Shown in pieces: positions 52,001-60,252 of a stretch of DNA of 64,000 nt. The stretch covers positions 1,488,001 to 1,552,000 of the forward strand of contig CP031518.1 of the NCBI GenBank assembly GCA_017161305.1, read 5' to 3'. The notes under the pieces were generated by a model. It was given only the letters and a program-made list of their open reading frames with translations, was not told the origin of the DNA and did not search any database. A program made the translations under genes and the position numbers. Origin of the DNA: Treponema ruminis. GTDB lineage: Bacteria > Spirochaetota > Spirochaetia > Treponematales > Treponemataceae. Every line of letters starts with the position of its first letter. Within the stretch, counting starts at the first letter, position 1.

Positions 52001-54819
52001 TTTTCCGGGGAGCATATATCAGAAAGGGCTTTTCCGGGCAGAGTTTTTACCGGATAGGAAGTAAGGGCGTACTGCTCCGAGGAAGGATTTTCATAGAGGG
52101 ACGAGAGGGCGTAGTCAAAATTCCCCAGCGAATCATAGGCGAATTCCGTTGCAAAAGAATTATTAATGTCGTCGAGCACGTCAAATTCCAGGTATGAGGC
52201 AAGCTTTCCAGAGGGCCGGTATTCCATGGATGCAAGCAAAAGCGGACTGATTACATTTTTCCGGGAATCCACGCCAGAAATGTACTCTGCGGTACAGGAC
52301 TTGTTCTTATCGTATTCGTAGCTGTGAACCCGCTTTTCGCCTGTGTGCAGGTCAGTCTCAGTCCTTTTGAGAAGCAGTTTTCTTGAAGAATACTCTTCCT
52401 CGATTTGAAGCCCGTTGTACAGTTTCACTCTTTTTGCGTGGGGGGAATATGAAAACTCGCTCTTCCGGCCCAGGACATCAGTATAGGAAGTCAGGCGCCC
52501 CAGAGAATCGTAAGTCCACTTTTCACTTTTTGTAAGCCCCGAAAATTTCAAGACCCTCTCGGTGATGTTGCCCCACTCGTCATAGTAAAAATCAGTCTGC
52601 CGCCCGTAATTGTCCTTCCGGCAGGAAAGAAGCCCCTGAGAGTCATAGTCAAAGTGGAATACAAGTTCTTCCTTATAATAAATGTCTGTAAGGCGGCAAG
52701 ATGAGTCATAATAATACTGATAAAGAAAGCCCTGCCTATCCCTAAAGGAAGTAAGCAGATAGCCTGAATAAGTCCACTCTTCAGATTCGCCCTTGGGGTA
52801 AGTTTTTTGGGTCATGTTTCCAAGCTGGTCGTATTCATAGCTCGTTTTTTCGCCGTTTTCAAAGCTCGCGGTCAAAAAGCCGGAAGAATCATATTCATAT
52901 TCAAGGAAAGAAAGATTGCTTCCGCCAGCCGGAGGATTTTTTTCGACAGTCAGAGTCCTTCCAAAATCATCGTAAGTGTAGCTTGTGGAAAATCCGTCTG
53001 GGTCAGTGTAAACCATGCTTTTTTGAGAAATATTGTAGCTGAAAGATTCCCTCGCCCCCTTCTCGTCAACAGTCGCCACAGTCCGCATCTTACCCTCGAT
53101 AAGCTCATAGTCAAATTCCACGGAAGATCCGTCTGCCTTAATCTGCTTTGAAAGAAGACCGTCCGAGTTGTAGGAGAATTTTTTAATGTCGCCATCAATG
53201 TCCGTGACGGAAGAAAGCCTGGCATTTTCATAGCCGTAGGAAATTTTAGCCCCGGAATTAAGATCAAGTATGTATGCAAGATTATTTCCTTCCCAGCCGA
53301 AATTAAGCCTGCGCTTTTCATCAAGGATTATATGGGAGAGCTTCATGTTTTCATCGTAGAAGAATTCGATTTTTCCGCCATTTCTGTAAGTAAAGCGCTC
53401 TGGAAGTCCGTATTCTGAGTAATAGCGTTTTTCGCCCGTGACAGGATATGTTACGCAAAAGCCCTTTTCCAGCTCAGTGATTTCAAGCCTTATGCTCTTG
53501 TTTGGAGAAATCATTTCATAGGAAGAGTTTTCGTCCTTTCTAAAGATTGCAAGAGATCCGTTGTCCTGAACATAAATCAGGGAATCAAAGCCGATATTCG
53601 CCTCATGCTCTGATGGAAGCCCATAGGAGACGTAGCGGTTTAAAAGCCTGACCTCTTCGTTTTTTTCCGCCCTCTCCCGGATTGTCTGACTTTTTGCCGC
53701 CTCTTCTTCCATAAATTGAATCATGTCGTCATAGACGGAAGAGCAGTCCGGGTCAATATCGACATAGCCCTCTATCGTATCAGCGTAATCTTCAAGACGG
53801 GAAATATAATTTTCCCAGGCAGAAAGATTTTCTGAATAAAGATCCGCCCTTCCCCGGATTATCCTAGTCTCAAGATTCGATGCCCAGCCCTGACCGTAAA
53901 TTCCATGCGGGATTTCATGCTGGGCTTCGTCCCCGGAAGAATAATGCCTTTCAAAGCAGAAGACCGACTTTCTTCCCCTGACCGAAAAATCAACGTCATC
54001 GATGATAAAGTCCCCGGACGAAAGGATTACAGGATCCCCGACATGGCAGACGGTCTTTCCATTCTCATTTGTGACTACACCGAAGTGACTGTTTTCGCTC
54101 ACACTGTAAGAATAGGAATTCTGATTGCAGTAATCATCCAGTGCCTCCTGATAGACGGAAACGGCAAACTCAAGGTTTTCAATTGTCTGTAAATCCTCGC
54201 CGCACTTCATGGCTTCCTCAAGAGCCTGAACCGCCTCAATGTACATGGATAGATAGCCCTCGGCATCCTCGGAACTGTCACCAGCCCCAGGCTTTCCGCC
54301 GCCACCGCCGAAAATCTCAGCAATTACGGCCTCGTTTTCAGCCTTGTCGCCCGGACCTGTGTAGTCGTAAATGAAATTTCCTTCCTCGTCAAAGACATCA
54401 TCATAGCCAATCGTATCAAAACCGCCGGAACCGTTGGGAACATTGTAAGTGAGGTCATCATCGTCGTCATCTTCGTCATCGTCGTTATAATAATCATCAA
54501 AATCATTACCCGACCAGAAATCATTGTAGCTGTCATCCCAGTCGTCTCCCCACCAGTCGTCTCCCCACCAGTCGCTCCAGTCAAAATCATCCGAATCATC
54601 CGAATCATCCCAATCATCATCGGAATCGTCACTCCAAAAATCGCCCCAGTCGTCGTCGCTCCAGTCATCAGAGTCGTCCGAATCATCACTCCAGCCTGAG
54701 TCGCTCCATCCGTCATCGGAATCAGAATCGTCGTCATCAGCATAAAGCCTGAAAGTAGAGGCCGAGAATAAAATCAAAAAGAGAGCCAGAACTTTCAAAA
54801 GAGAAAATTTTTTTTTCAT
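49054..54819 (-). CDS. Exported RHS/YD-repeat protein with C39-like peptidase tail
   Basis: A 1,921-residue protein. A signal peptide (MKKKFSLLKVLALFLILFSA) leads into an Asp/Trp/Ser-rich region (about 28-145, units like DDWGDFWSDDSD). A DUF6531-like start (DPVILSSGDFIIDDVDFSV) and long YD/RHS repeats (YDSLGRLTSYTD type) follow, then the RHS core end CLYDFGFRDYCPEYARFSSVDP. The last about 220 residues show LEGCLVTAIAESL (Cys 1721) and CLHFVGIG (His 1857), a papain-fold C39-like pattern. The start is the ATG at 54819, with AAGGAGG upstream. It is the last gene of the type II secretion operon and the probable cargo. No immunity gene is recognised. Confidence 0.88.
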   Translation of the reverse strand: MKKKFSLLKVLALFLILFSASTFRLYADDDDSDSDDGWSDSGWSDDSDDSDDWSDDDWGDFWSDDSDDDWDDSDDSDDFDWSDWWGDDWWGDDWDDSYNDFWSGNDFDDYYNDDDEDDDDDDLTYNVPNGSGGFDTIGYDDVFDEEGNFIYDYTGPGDKAENEAVIAEIFGGGGGKPGAGDSSEDAEGYLSMYIEAVQALEEAMKCGEDLQTIENLEFAVSVYQEALDDYCNQNSYSYSVSENSHFGVVTNENGKTVCHVGDPVILSSGDFIIDDVDFSVRGRKSVFCFERHYSSGDEAQHEIPHGIYGQGWASNLETRIIRGRADLYSENLSAWENYISRLEDYADTIEGYVDIDPDCSSVYDDMIQFMEEEAAKSQTIRERAEKNEEVRLLNRYVSYGLPSEHEANIGFDSLIYVQDNGSLAIFRKDENSSYEMISPNKSIRLEITELEKGFCVTYPVTGEKRYYSEYGLPERFTYRNGGKIEFFYDENMKLSHIILDEKRRLNFGWEGNNLAYILDLNSGAKISYGYENARLSSVTDIDGDIKKFSYNSDGLLSKQIKADGSSVEFDYELIEGKMRTVATVDEKGARESFSYNISQKSMVYTDPDGFSTSYTYDDFGRTLTVEKNPPAGGSNLSFLEYEYDSSGFLTASFENGEKTSYEYDQLGNMTQKTYPKGESEEWTYSGYLLTSFRDRQGFLYQYYYDSSCRLTDIYYKEELVFHFDYDSQGLLSCRKDNYGRQTDFYYDEWGNITERVLKFSGLTKSEKWTYDSLGRLTSYTDVLGRKSEFSYSPHAKRVKLYNGLQIEEEYSSRKLLLKRTETDLHTGEKRVHSYEYDKNKSCTAEYISGVDSRKNVISPLLLASMEYRPSGKLASYLEFDVLDDINNSFATEFAYDSLGNFDYALSSLYENPSSEQYALTSYPVKTLPGKALSDICSPEKSSYRSGDSLVLLEYDLLGRVTDRKICETDGKVVREDAWIYEDGKVIHISGGKYYEYFYYNAFSELVAYVDGEGNKTEYIRDILGRVCIQIDPYGEKTFMTYNGRNQLESVTYPDGIREQMQYDGRSEIIAEPLENPGRQIVSSPDGKTYTVRNFSGGENIYSYNEKGLLLSWQNSLGKKCGISYNADSSIASQTDFNGIRKDFTYGKNSTKVDSSDGSSFFYQYDACGNLTQASDSDGELFFTYDKAGLLQSQGDGSLSGKIAYSYNRAKKLVKIEAEKRVITYIRGKKGEILEITDTVSVEAFPSKISVRFSYDKCGRETLRVYDSGESLNTFYDEYGRRILSIGYSADMSPLFIDGLVYDQAGKIICSLDSDFQLRLYSYDSMGRLKSVSYPYSDSLAQKMKSEIGAAGLYYLENSAGFERHSLDSKLYSQIQELCSRIGMGGYQINPSETMISEQYEYDSNDNMIRKTNPFGAISYAYDSENRLLSWGNSGRAFYDANGNMISKEDAFSKVSYKYNSENRIEEIHGQSLLDDSLFVRKYAYDALGRRSESWSNNEGKSRNAYIGLGNMLFASLQEFSDADENISAFQAGKGRTKNESEPPSSGRYVFIGDKASDKGGVKTSSYSGNIHPLYDYDGNLISYFSFGHETGGEKRLLMTDRAGSVRSEISAQGQVSHYLYDVFGLPLADSGKFAFAGKRFDSESCLYDFGFRDYCPEYARFSSVDPIHDGLNWYAYCRGNPVEFYDMSGLYPVKSEEQYMQDMGHVYLGNSSSEYADLEGCLVTAIAESLSAITGVPVTNDYINAIQACFTGGNISWDGIESTFGLTKSTDFKALSDVTDDSVKKGGIVSMVNQGRHSYDMIDYLMRGEALKDNSAVKGLVAIEDIKDVKNTLSLIEKSGEAKAVLAQVNLDGSCLHFVGIGTDIKTIQGQQVVAITATSKFDTASQLGNNRKEQGWIVDKGQVYLPITLINRIDTLTKAQ

Positions 54820-54849
54820 AAGCACACCTCCTTTAAAATCAGAATTTTT

Positions 54850-56322
54850 TTAGAAATTTGTGTAAAAAAGTTTTTCCAAAAGGCTTCCATTTTTCTTTAT
54901 GCAGGGAACGTAGCCCGTGCAATCCGTAACAAAGCGGCTTACAAGTGGATCGCGGGAACCGTTGGTGTACATGGACGGATGCGATGCCTGAATCACGCCG
55001 CTGCTCTGGTAAACGCAGAAGAAAAGCCCCATGGAAGCCGTGCGGCCGGAAGCGCTCCATGAAGAAACGAGTGAGTCATTTAGAGATCGGACCAGCCTGC
55101 TTTTTCTGTCGTTTGAATCCATAAAGGAAAGCAAGTCCTTCAAGTCAACGTAAAAATCGCTGGGATATGAAACCGCGCAGTAGGAAACGCATTTTTCCGT
55201 AAAGACTGAAAAGACCTTATCCCTGTCGTCTTTAGTCTTTATCGAGGCCGCAAGACTTTTTGCGTAAAGGGAAAGCTGGTTTACAAGCTCAGGGATTTTC
55301 TCCAGATTGATGCAGGAAAAAGCGGCGTAAGTGTAGTTTTTATAGCTTTTCTTAAACTGGGAGCAAGCGGCTTCCATAAAGGAAGAGACGGTCTTTTTAC
55401 CTGCCAGAAAGTCTGTGAAAAGGTCCGTGTAGTTCCAGCCGCTTTCAGGAACGAGGGCCGGAGTGCCGACCATGTATTTTGCGCAGGAAGAAAGCTCGTA
55501 TGCGCTTTCAAGGCAGACTCCGAAGCAGGTGTCAAAGCCAATCACGCTGATTTTTTCCCCGCCCATGCCCTCTGAAATCGCCTGCCTCATTTGGGAAATG
55601 GTCATGTAGGAAGAAGAAGCAGAATCGATGGCGACGGCCCGATAAGGCTCAGCCGGAAGCTCAGAAGAACGCCAGCCTGTTCCGTGACCCCAGATAATCA
55701 GGGCATAATTTTCAGCAGGATAACATCTTCTTGCAAAGGACAAAAATCCTGACATCGTAAGGGGATTTGCCATGTCCAGCTCGGTCGCGCCATCCTTTTT
55801 TAGGCAAAGTTCCTCGCAGTCCAGCCACTCGCTTGCAATCATGGTCTTGTTCTGCTGCTCGTCCTTTGAAATCCTGTAGAGCCGGGTGTCAGTCCAGTTG
55901 CCGTTCGTCGCATCATAGTTTTCCGAACGGTCAAAAAGAACCAGAAGATTGGCGTCCTCTCCGTAGTCGACCTGCTCCATCTCGTTGAAGTCAGTGATTC
56001 CGTCTCCCTCAAGATTGTTGTCGGCGGCCATGTAAAGAAGAAAAGTCCACTTCCTTTTTTCATGCAGGCTCAAATCCTCGTCAAGTTTTTCATCAACTTC
56101 GACTTCGTAAAGCGTATCATCAGGATAATAAATGTCTTCTTCGCCTGAACTTTCTTCCGAAGAACTATCGCCAGCCGGACTTTCTGATTCCGCAGCCGGT
56201 TTTGCAGTCTTGCCGTCATCTTTGGGAAGCACATAGGAATCCGGGCAGGAATAATCGTTTCCGCAGGAAGAGAAAATAGTCAGCAGGAAAAGAATATGAA
56301 TCAGTCTCAGATATTTTTTCAT
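54850..56322 (-). CDS. Clostripain-family (C11) protease lipoprotein
   Basis: A 490-residue lipoprotein: signal peptide with lipobox IFSSC (Cys20), then a Ser/Glu-rich spacer (about 40-65), then a C11 domain. The catalytic dyad is visible as LIIWGHGTGW (His213) and GFDTCFGVCLESAYEL (Cys266), preceded by FLLYMAADNNLEGDG, a typical C11 opening. Such enzymes cut after Arg or Lys and mature by self-cleavage. It lies 31 nt above the RHS gene and overlaps the previous gene by ATGA, so it may process the RHS protein at the cell surface; that is inference. Confidence 0.88.
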   Translation of the reverse strand: MKKYLRLIHILFLLTIFSSCGNDYSCPDSYVLPKDDGKTAKPAAESESPAGDSSSEESSGEEDIYYPDDTLYEVEVDEKLDEDLSLHEKRKWTFLLYMAADNNLEGDGITDFNEMEQVDYGEDANLLVLFDRSENYDATNGNWTDTRLYRISKDEQQNKTMIASEWLDCEELCLKKDGATELDMANPLTMSGFLSFARRCYPAENYALIIWGHGTGWRSSELPAEPYRAVAIDSASSSYMTISQMRQAISEGMGGEKISVIGFDTCFGVCLESAYELSSCAKYMVGTPALVPESGWNYTDLFTDFLAGKKTVSSFMEAACSQFKKSYKNYTYAAFSCINLEKIPELVNQLSLYAKSLAASIKTKDDRDKVFSVFTEKCVSYCAVSYPSDFYVDLKDLLSFMDSNDRKSRLVRSLNDSLVSSWSASGRTASMGLFFCVYQSSGVIQASHPSMYTNGSRDPLVSRFVTDCTGYVPCIKKNGSLLEKLFYTNF

Positions 56323-56801
56323 TCATGCTCCTCCGTCACACAGAACATTCCGTAGGGATCCTTCCAGACGCTGCCGTCCGAATAGTGGATTTCCCGCACA
56401 TAGATGAAATCCACAAGATAGGGCTCGTCGGGCAGGACTGAAATGTAATGGTCAAGATTTATCACGAAATCTATGTTTGAGCCGGCTGCCATAAACCACT
56501 GGCATTTGGAGACTATGCAGTTCGAGCAGTTGAAGGGATTTTCGCCGTCCGAATCGTAAAGCATGAAGGACAGGGTAAATGAATCGATGCTCTTGCTGCT
56601 GTCATTGAAAAGACCGAAGTGCATTCCGGCAAATTTGTGCTTGTCTTCAAATTCTCCCAGCTCCACATGGGGATTTGAAATCAGATAGGGACATGAAAAA
56701 CAGTCCGTCGTCTCACAAGACATGAAGGACGTGAGCAGTAAAATCGACGGCAAAAGATACTTAAAGAGCACCTTTATCACAAAGAAAATTTTATTCTGCA
56801 T
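56319..56801 (-). CDS. Small lipoprotein, cysteine-rich
   Basis: A 160-residue predicted lipoprotein with lipobox SFMSC (Cys29). The mature part is beta-rich with several Cys (CFSCPYL; CSNCIVSKCQWF), which could form disulfides in the periplasm. No family is recognised. The stop overlaps the C11 protease start (ATGA), so it belongs to the same operon. It could be an accessory of the secretion system or of the protease. Confidence 0.7.
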   Translation of the reverse strand: MQNKIFFVIKVLFKYLLPSILLLTSFMSCETTDCFSCPYLISNPHVELGEFEDKHKFAGMHFGLFNDSSKSIDSFTLSFMLYDSDGENPFNCSNCIVSKCQWFMAAGSNIDFVINLDHYISVLPDEPYLVDFIYVREIHYSDGSVWKDPYGMFCVTEEHE

Positions 56802-56810
56802 TCCGACCTC

Positions 56811-57317
56811 CTAAAAACCTTCAAGGCTTGCAAGAAAGGCCTTTTCGTGCTTGGACGATGGAGATGAGCAATATGCAATCAGCTGCTTGTAGCAGTTAAA
56901 AATTGCATTGGATTCATTCAGCTTTTTGGACTTGTAGAGAAGTTTTTTTGCCGCAGAATAATTCTTTTCCTTTATAAAGCTTTCAATCTGGGGCAAAATC
57001 GACTCCAGGCTTTCCACCTCAATGCAGACAATTGATTTTCTGTCGTAAAAAGAAACTTCCTGCTCAGTCGAGCACCAGCCGTCTCCTGAGCCAGAGATAA
57101 CATAATTTCCGGCAGGCAGGTCGCGGATTACAAAGACTCCGCCCGCATCAGTGATTGCGTTTAAGCCGATTCCGGCGTTTATGTGATAATTGGGAACAGG
57201 CTTTCCATCCGTGTCACAGACCCTGCCAGTGAGAACGGCTTTCCCTTCGAATTTTGTTGAAGCGCACGAAAAGAAAAGCGCTGAAAGAATAATCAAAAAG
57301 AATTTACTAGTTCGCAT
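56811..57317 (-). CDS. Lipoprotein with carboxypeptidase-regulatory-like domain
   Basis: A 168-residue lipoprotein with lipobox LFFSC (Cys18). Residues about 28-95 have the beta-sandwich of the carboxypeptidase-regulatory domain: LTGRVCDTDGKPVPNYHINA, ITDAGGVFVIRDLPAGNY. The C-terminal about 60 residues are helical (SFIKEKNYSAAKKLLYKSKK), resembling a short TPR pair. It overlaps the end of the 406-residue gene by 11 nt. A binding or adaptor role at the outer membrane is plausible but not shown. Confidence 0.75.
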   Translation of the reverse strand: MRTSKFFLIILSALFFSCASTKFEGKAVLTGRVCDTDGKPVPNYHINAGIGLNAITDAGGVFVIRDLPAGNYVISGSGDGWCSTEQEVSFYDRKSIVCIEVESLESILPQIESFIKEKNYSAAKKLLYKSKKLNESNAIFNCYKQLIAYCSSPSSKHEKAFLASLEGF

Positions 57318-58527
57318 TTACAAGCTCCTTTTTTTCAAATGCCATACGACCGTCCGAATTTCTGTAGCAGACAAGGACAGAGCCGTCTTTTTTCTTGATT
57401 TCACCGATTTTATTTTTTGCTATCAGGCCAGGACCGGAAGAAGCCGGAGCAAGCTGAAAAAGATTTGCGGGCTTTTTGGCAAGCTTGATTTCCGAGCCGA
57501 AAAGATAGGCGTACTGGGCCGCAAGCTGCAGGGGACTGAATGAATCAGGCTCCATCTTTTTGAGGAAAACCAGCTTTACCTTACACATTCCGCCCTTCTC
57601 AGAAAGGGAAATGAACTTTTCTGCCCAGCAGGCATTTTCAGCTTCTGTCGCCGCAATTTTCAGGCAGGAATAAAGGATTTCCCGGCGGGCAAAGAAAGAG
57701 AATTCCACGCTTTCGTCTCCGTTACGCTCCCCTTCAAAGACAGCCCCCAGGTCCCTCAGCTGCTTTCTGATTGCAACCACAGAGGCAATCTCTTCCTCAG
57801 CCGCCTTTTCTCCTTCCGGAATGATTTTTTTTGCGGGCAAATCACAGCTGAAAGGAAGAACCATCTCGAACTGGGGCTCATTATCCTTGAAGGAAACGAC
57901 GCAGTACTGGGCATTGGCGACTTCCTCGCAGTTACAGCCCTTTATCGAAAAAGTGCAGAGACCACCGGCCTTTCCATTTGCAAGTGAGTCATTTCTGTTA
58001 TACGAAAACGTGGCAACTTTTCCGCCGTGAGAGCTTACCGAAGCAAAAACCGAGGAAATCAGCTCTTCCGCATGAGAAAGAGATTTTTCCGGGGCAGCAA
58101 GGACTTTTTCGTCTTCCAGAATCTGAGAGCAAATTTTCTCGCTGCTGGAAGATTCCGGGGCCATGAGGGATTTTGCGATTCTGAACGAAAAGATTCCCGA
58201 GAGCACAAGCAGGGCAAGACTGCAGGCCTGCAAGATTTTAGTTCCGCCCGAAAAGACTTTGCGGTTCTTCTCGCTCTCAAGATAGAGTTTTCCGCCCCCG
58301 CTCTTATACTGGGCCAGGCTTGCTTTTTCCATGACGACGACCTCGGCAAGCAGATTTTTCTTTTCAAGCGAATATTTCGTGTCATAGCAGCAATTGGCTG
58401 AAAAACGCGGGTGCATTTTCTCCAGCTGGCTCACGATAAAATTCCTTCGGTGGGAAAAAATACATTTCCAGGGAAGGAAAATCCTGTAAAATTCATAATC
58501 AGACGCTTTGATAATTGTTTTTTTCAT
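57307..58527 (-). CDS. Membrane protein in type II secretion operon, possible GspL-like
   Basis: A 406-residue protein with a cytoplasmic part (about 1-98), one membrane helix (ILQACSLALLVLSGIFSFRIA, about 98-118) and a large periplasmic part. This topology equals that of GspL/PilN-PilO assembly proteins, which couple the ATPase to the envelope, but I cannot see diagnostic motifs. The periplasmic part has two alpha/beta segments (VATFSYNRND; VEFSFFARREILYSC). AGGAG precedes the ATG. It lies between the small membrane protein and the lipoproteins of the operon. Confidence 0.55.
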   Translation of the reverse strand: MKKTIIKASDYEFYRIFLPWKCIFSHRRNFIVSQLEKMHPRFSANCCYDTKYSLEKKNLLAEVVVMEKASLAQYKSGGGKLYLESEKNRKVFSGGTKILQACSLALLVLSGIFSFRIAKSLMAPESSSSEKICSQILEDEKVLAAPEKSLSHAEELISSVFASVSSHGGKVATFSYNRNDSLANGKAGGLCTFSIKGCNCEEVANAQYCVVSFKDNEPQFEMVLPFSCDLPAKKIIPEGEKAAEEEIASVVAIRKQLRDLGAVFEGERNGDESVEFSFFARREILYSCLKIAATEAENACWAEKFISLSEKGGMCKVKLVFLKKMEPDSFSPLQLAAQYAYLFGSEIKLAKKPANLFQLAPASSGPGLIAKNKIGEIKKKDGSVLVCYRNSDGRMAFEKKELVNAN

Positions 58528-58556
58528 AATTTTCTCCTTTTTGAATCAGCTTTTTT

Positions 58557-58757
58557 TTATCTGAGCATGTAATCCATGGCCAGAAAATTTGAAGTGCCGG
58601 CAAGGGACTTTCCGATTGCCATCACAGTGCACAAGAGGAAGGTCAGCAGGCAGAAAATCCCAGTGGCCGTGAAAAGCAGGTAGCTGTAGCCCAGATTTCT
58701 TTTGAACTCTTCCAGAATCAGTCTTGTCAGCAAAATCTTTTTCATAAGTTTTTTCAT
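58557..58757 (-). CDS. Small membrane protein in type II secretion operon
   Basis: A 66-residue protein with one helix (YLLFTATGIFCLLTFLLCTVMAIG) after a basic N-terminus (MKKLMKKILLTRLILEEFKR). The start at 58757 is set by AAGGAGG; an in-frame ATG at 58781 lies inside gspG. It has no type IV pilin cleavage motif, so it is not a pseudopilin. The place in the operon suggests an inner-membrane accessory such as a GspM or GspC substitute, which is inference. Confidence 0.6.
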   Translation of the reverse strand: MKKLMKKILLTRLILEEFKRNLGYSYLLFTATGIFCLLTFLLCTVMAIGKSLAGTSNFLAMDYMLR

Positions 58758-58771
58758 TTTTTCCTCCTTTT

Positions 58772-59254
58772 TTATTCCCATGAAAGTATGTCCTTGTCAG
58801 AGCCGGTACCACCCTCGCTCTTGTCCGCTCCCAGCGAAATGATTCCGAAGGGCAGCCCTTTTGGAAGCTCCACCCCGCTTGCCGTATCCTTGACCACATA
58901 GATGTATTGGTTGCCCCAGGGATCAGCCGTAATTTTTTTGTCCGTGTAGGGACCGTTCCAGTTTTCTGCCAGAGGAAAAAGCTCAGGTTCCTCCCACAAG
59001 GCCATGAGCCCCTGTTCCTCGGTCGGGAAACGCCCGCAGTCAGCAAAATAGTTCTGAAGCGAAAGCTTAAGCTGCTCAATCTGAGCCTTTGCCGAAGCCG
59101 TCCGGGCTTTTTGAATCATCTTGTGGGCCGCAATTCCAACCTGAGAAGTAAGGATTGCAGTCACGGCAAGGACGGCCAGAGTCTCGATAAAGGTGAAGCC
59201 GGCATCCTTACGATTTTTCAGTTTTCCAAGATTTTTCCGCGTGATTTTTTTCAT
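58772..59254 (-). CDS. gspG: Type II secretion major pseudopilin GspG
   Basis: A 160-residue pseudopilin. The prepilin cleavage and methylation motif is DAGFTFIETLAVLAVTAIL (cleavage after Gly19, Glu at mature position 5). The globular part has the GspG blocks LQNYFADCGRFPTEEQGLMAL and NGPYTDKKITADPWGNQYIY. It would polymerise into the pseudopilus that pushes cargo through the secretin. It needs a prepilin peptidase, not present in the window. It overlaps gspF by ATGA. No minor pseudopilins (GspH, I, J, K) are visible in the operon. Confidence 0.94.
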   Translation of the reverse strand: MKKITRKNLGKLKNRKDAGFTFIETLAVLAVTAILTSQVGIAAHKMIQKARTASAKAQIEQLKLSLQNYFADCGRFPTEEQGLMALWEEPELFPLAENWNGPYTDKKITADPWGNQYIYVVKDTASGVELPKGLPFGIISLGADKSEGGTGSDKDILSWE

Positions 59255-60252
59255 ATAAGTCCTCCAAAATTTGTGATGTATGGCAAAAAAGCCGTTTTTA
59301 AAATCAAGGTGATGTAAAATGAAGCAAGAATAAGCAAAATTGGCTGCACAAGAGCAAGAAAGGCCTTTTCCTGCCCCTCATGCTTTGTCCAGATGTAATT
59401 GGCCGTCTTTTTAAAGCCGTTGTTTTTCCCGGTTTCCTCGCACAAGGAAAGATTTTCCGAAAGCAGAAGTCCTTCTTTTTTAAAGCCCGCTTTCTCAAAG
59501 CATTTTCCAAAGCAGAGGGCGATTTTCTCCCCATCCAAAAGCTGCTCCCTAACAGAAAGCAGGGCCCCGGCAAGTTTTTTATCCCTTTCACAGAAGGCAA
59601 AAGCACAGTTGACTGCCGCCAGAGTCGGAAGGGAATTTTCAGAAAGAAAATCCATCGTCCTGAGCACGTTGAGGCAGGGACTTACGCGAATAACTTTTCC
59701 CAAAATAAAGACCAGCAGGAAAAAGCCTGCAAAAAGAAAGAGGTCAGCAAAAAGCATTGTCCTCAAAGCCTCAGCCTCAATCGCCCGGGCAGACTTTTCG
59801 CCGCCACTAAAAAGCTCAGAAAAAGCCGGAAGGAAAAAACGGACTGAAAAAAAGCCTGAAAGAGCGGTCAGCAAAACCAAAAATCCCGGATAAAGCAGGG
59901 CTGAAATAAGTTTTTCCCGGCTTTCCTTTTCATGGCAGAGAAGTTTTTTCAGGTGCAGAAGCAGGCTTGCAAGGTTCCCGCACTCTTCGGCCACGCTGAT
60001 GTAGGCCAGATACCAGTCAGGAGTTTTTACAAAATCCGACATGCTCATTGCGGCTGAAAATTTGCTTCCCTCCGCCAGAGATTTTTGAAGGGAAAGGCAG
60101 AATTCTGAAAGTTTTTTGTCCCCGGAAGAAATTCTCCCCAGGATTCCAAGCGATTTTTGAAGAGGAATTCCGCTGGAGACGAGTTCAGAAAGTCTTTCTG
60201 TGAAAGAAATAAGTCGCTTTTTCCTGGAAAAGAAATTGAAAAATGAGTCCAT
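59251..60252 (-). CDS. gspF: Type II secretion platform protein GspF
   Basis: Inner-membrane platform protein, 333 residues, with two GspF domains: FTERLSELVSSGIPLQKSLGIL (about 17-38) and the second around FLSENSLPTLAAVNCAFAFCE (about 190-215). Each ends in a hydrophobic hairpin; the three membrane helices are near 115-140, 165-190 and 305-325. It lacks the extra N-terminal cytoplasmic segment of longer GspF proteins. The gene begins at the last base of gspE's stop (TAATG). It would rotate or load pseudopilin subunits under GspE. Confidence 0.9.
   Translation of the reverse strand: MDSFFNFFSRKKRLISFTERLSELVSSGIPLQKSLGILGRISSGDKKLSEFCLSLQKSLAEGSKFSAAMSMSDFVKTPDWYLAYISVAEECGNLASLLLHLKKLLCHEKESREKLISALLYPGFLVLLTALSGFFSVRFFLPAFSELFSGGEKSARAIEAEALRTMLFADLFLFAGFFLLVFILGKVIRVSPCLNVLRTMDFLSENSLPTLAAVNCAFAFCERDKKLAGALLSVREQLLDGEKIALCFGKCFEKAGFKKEGLLLSENLSLCEETGKNNGFKKTANYIWTKHEGQEKAFLALVQPILLILASFYITLILKTAFLPYITNFGGLI

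Noticed and set aside
54324..54743. A 139-codon open frame rich in Met, Thr and Ile inside the RHS gene
   Set aside because: It is the out-of-frame reading of the Asp/Trp-rich repeat region on the same strand; the composition is a by-product of GAY/TGG codons and there is no ribosome site.
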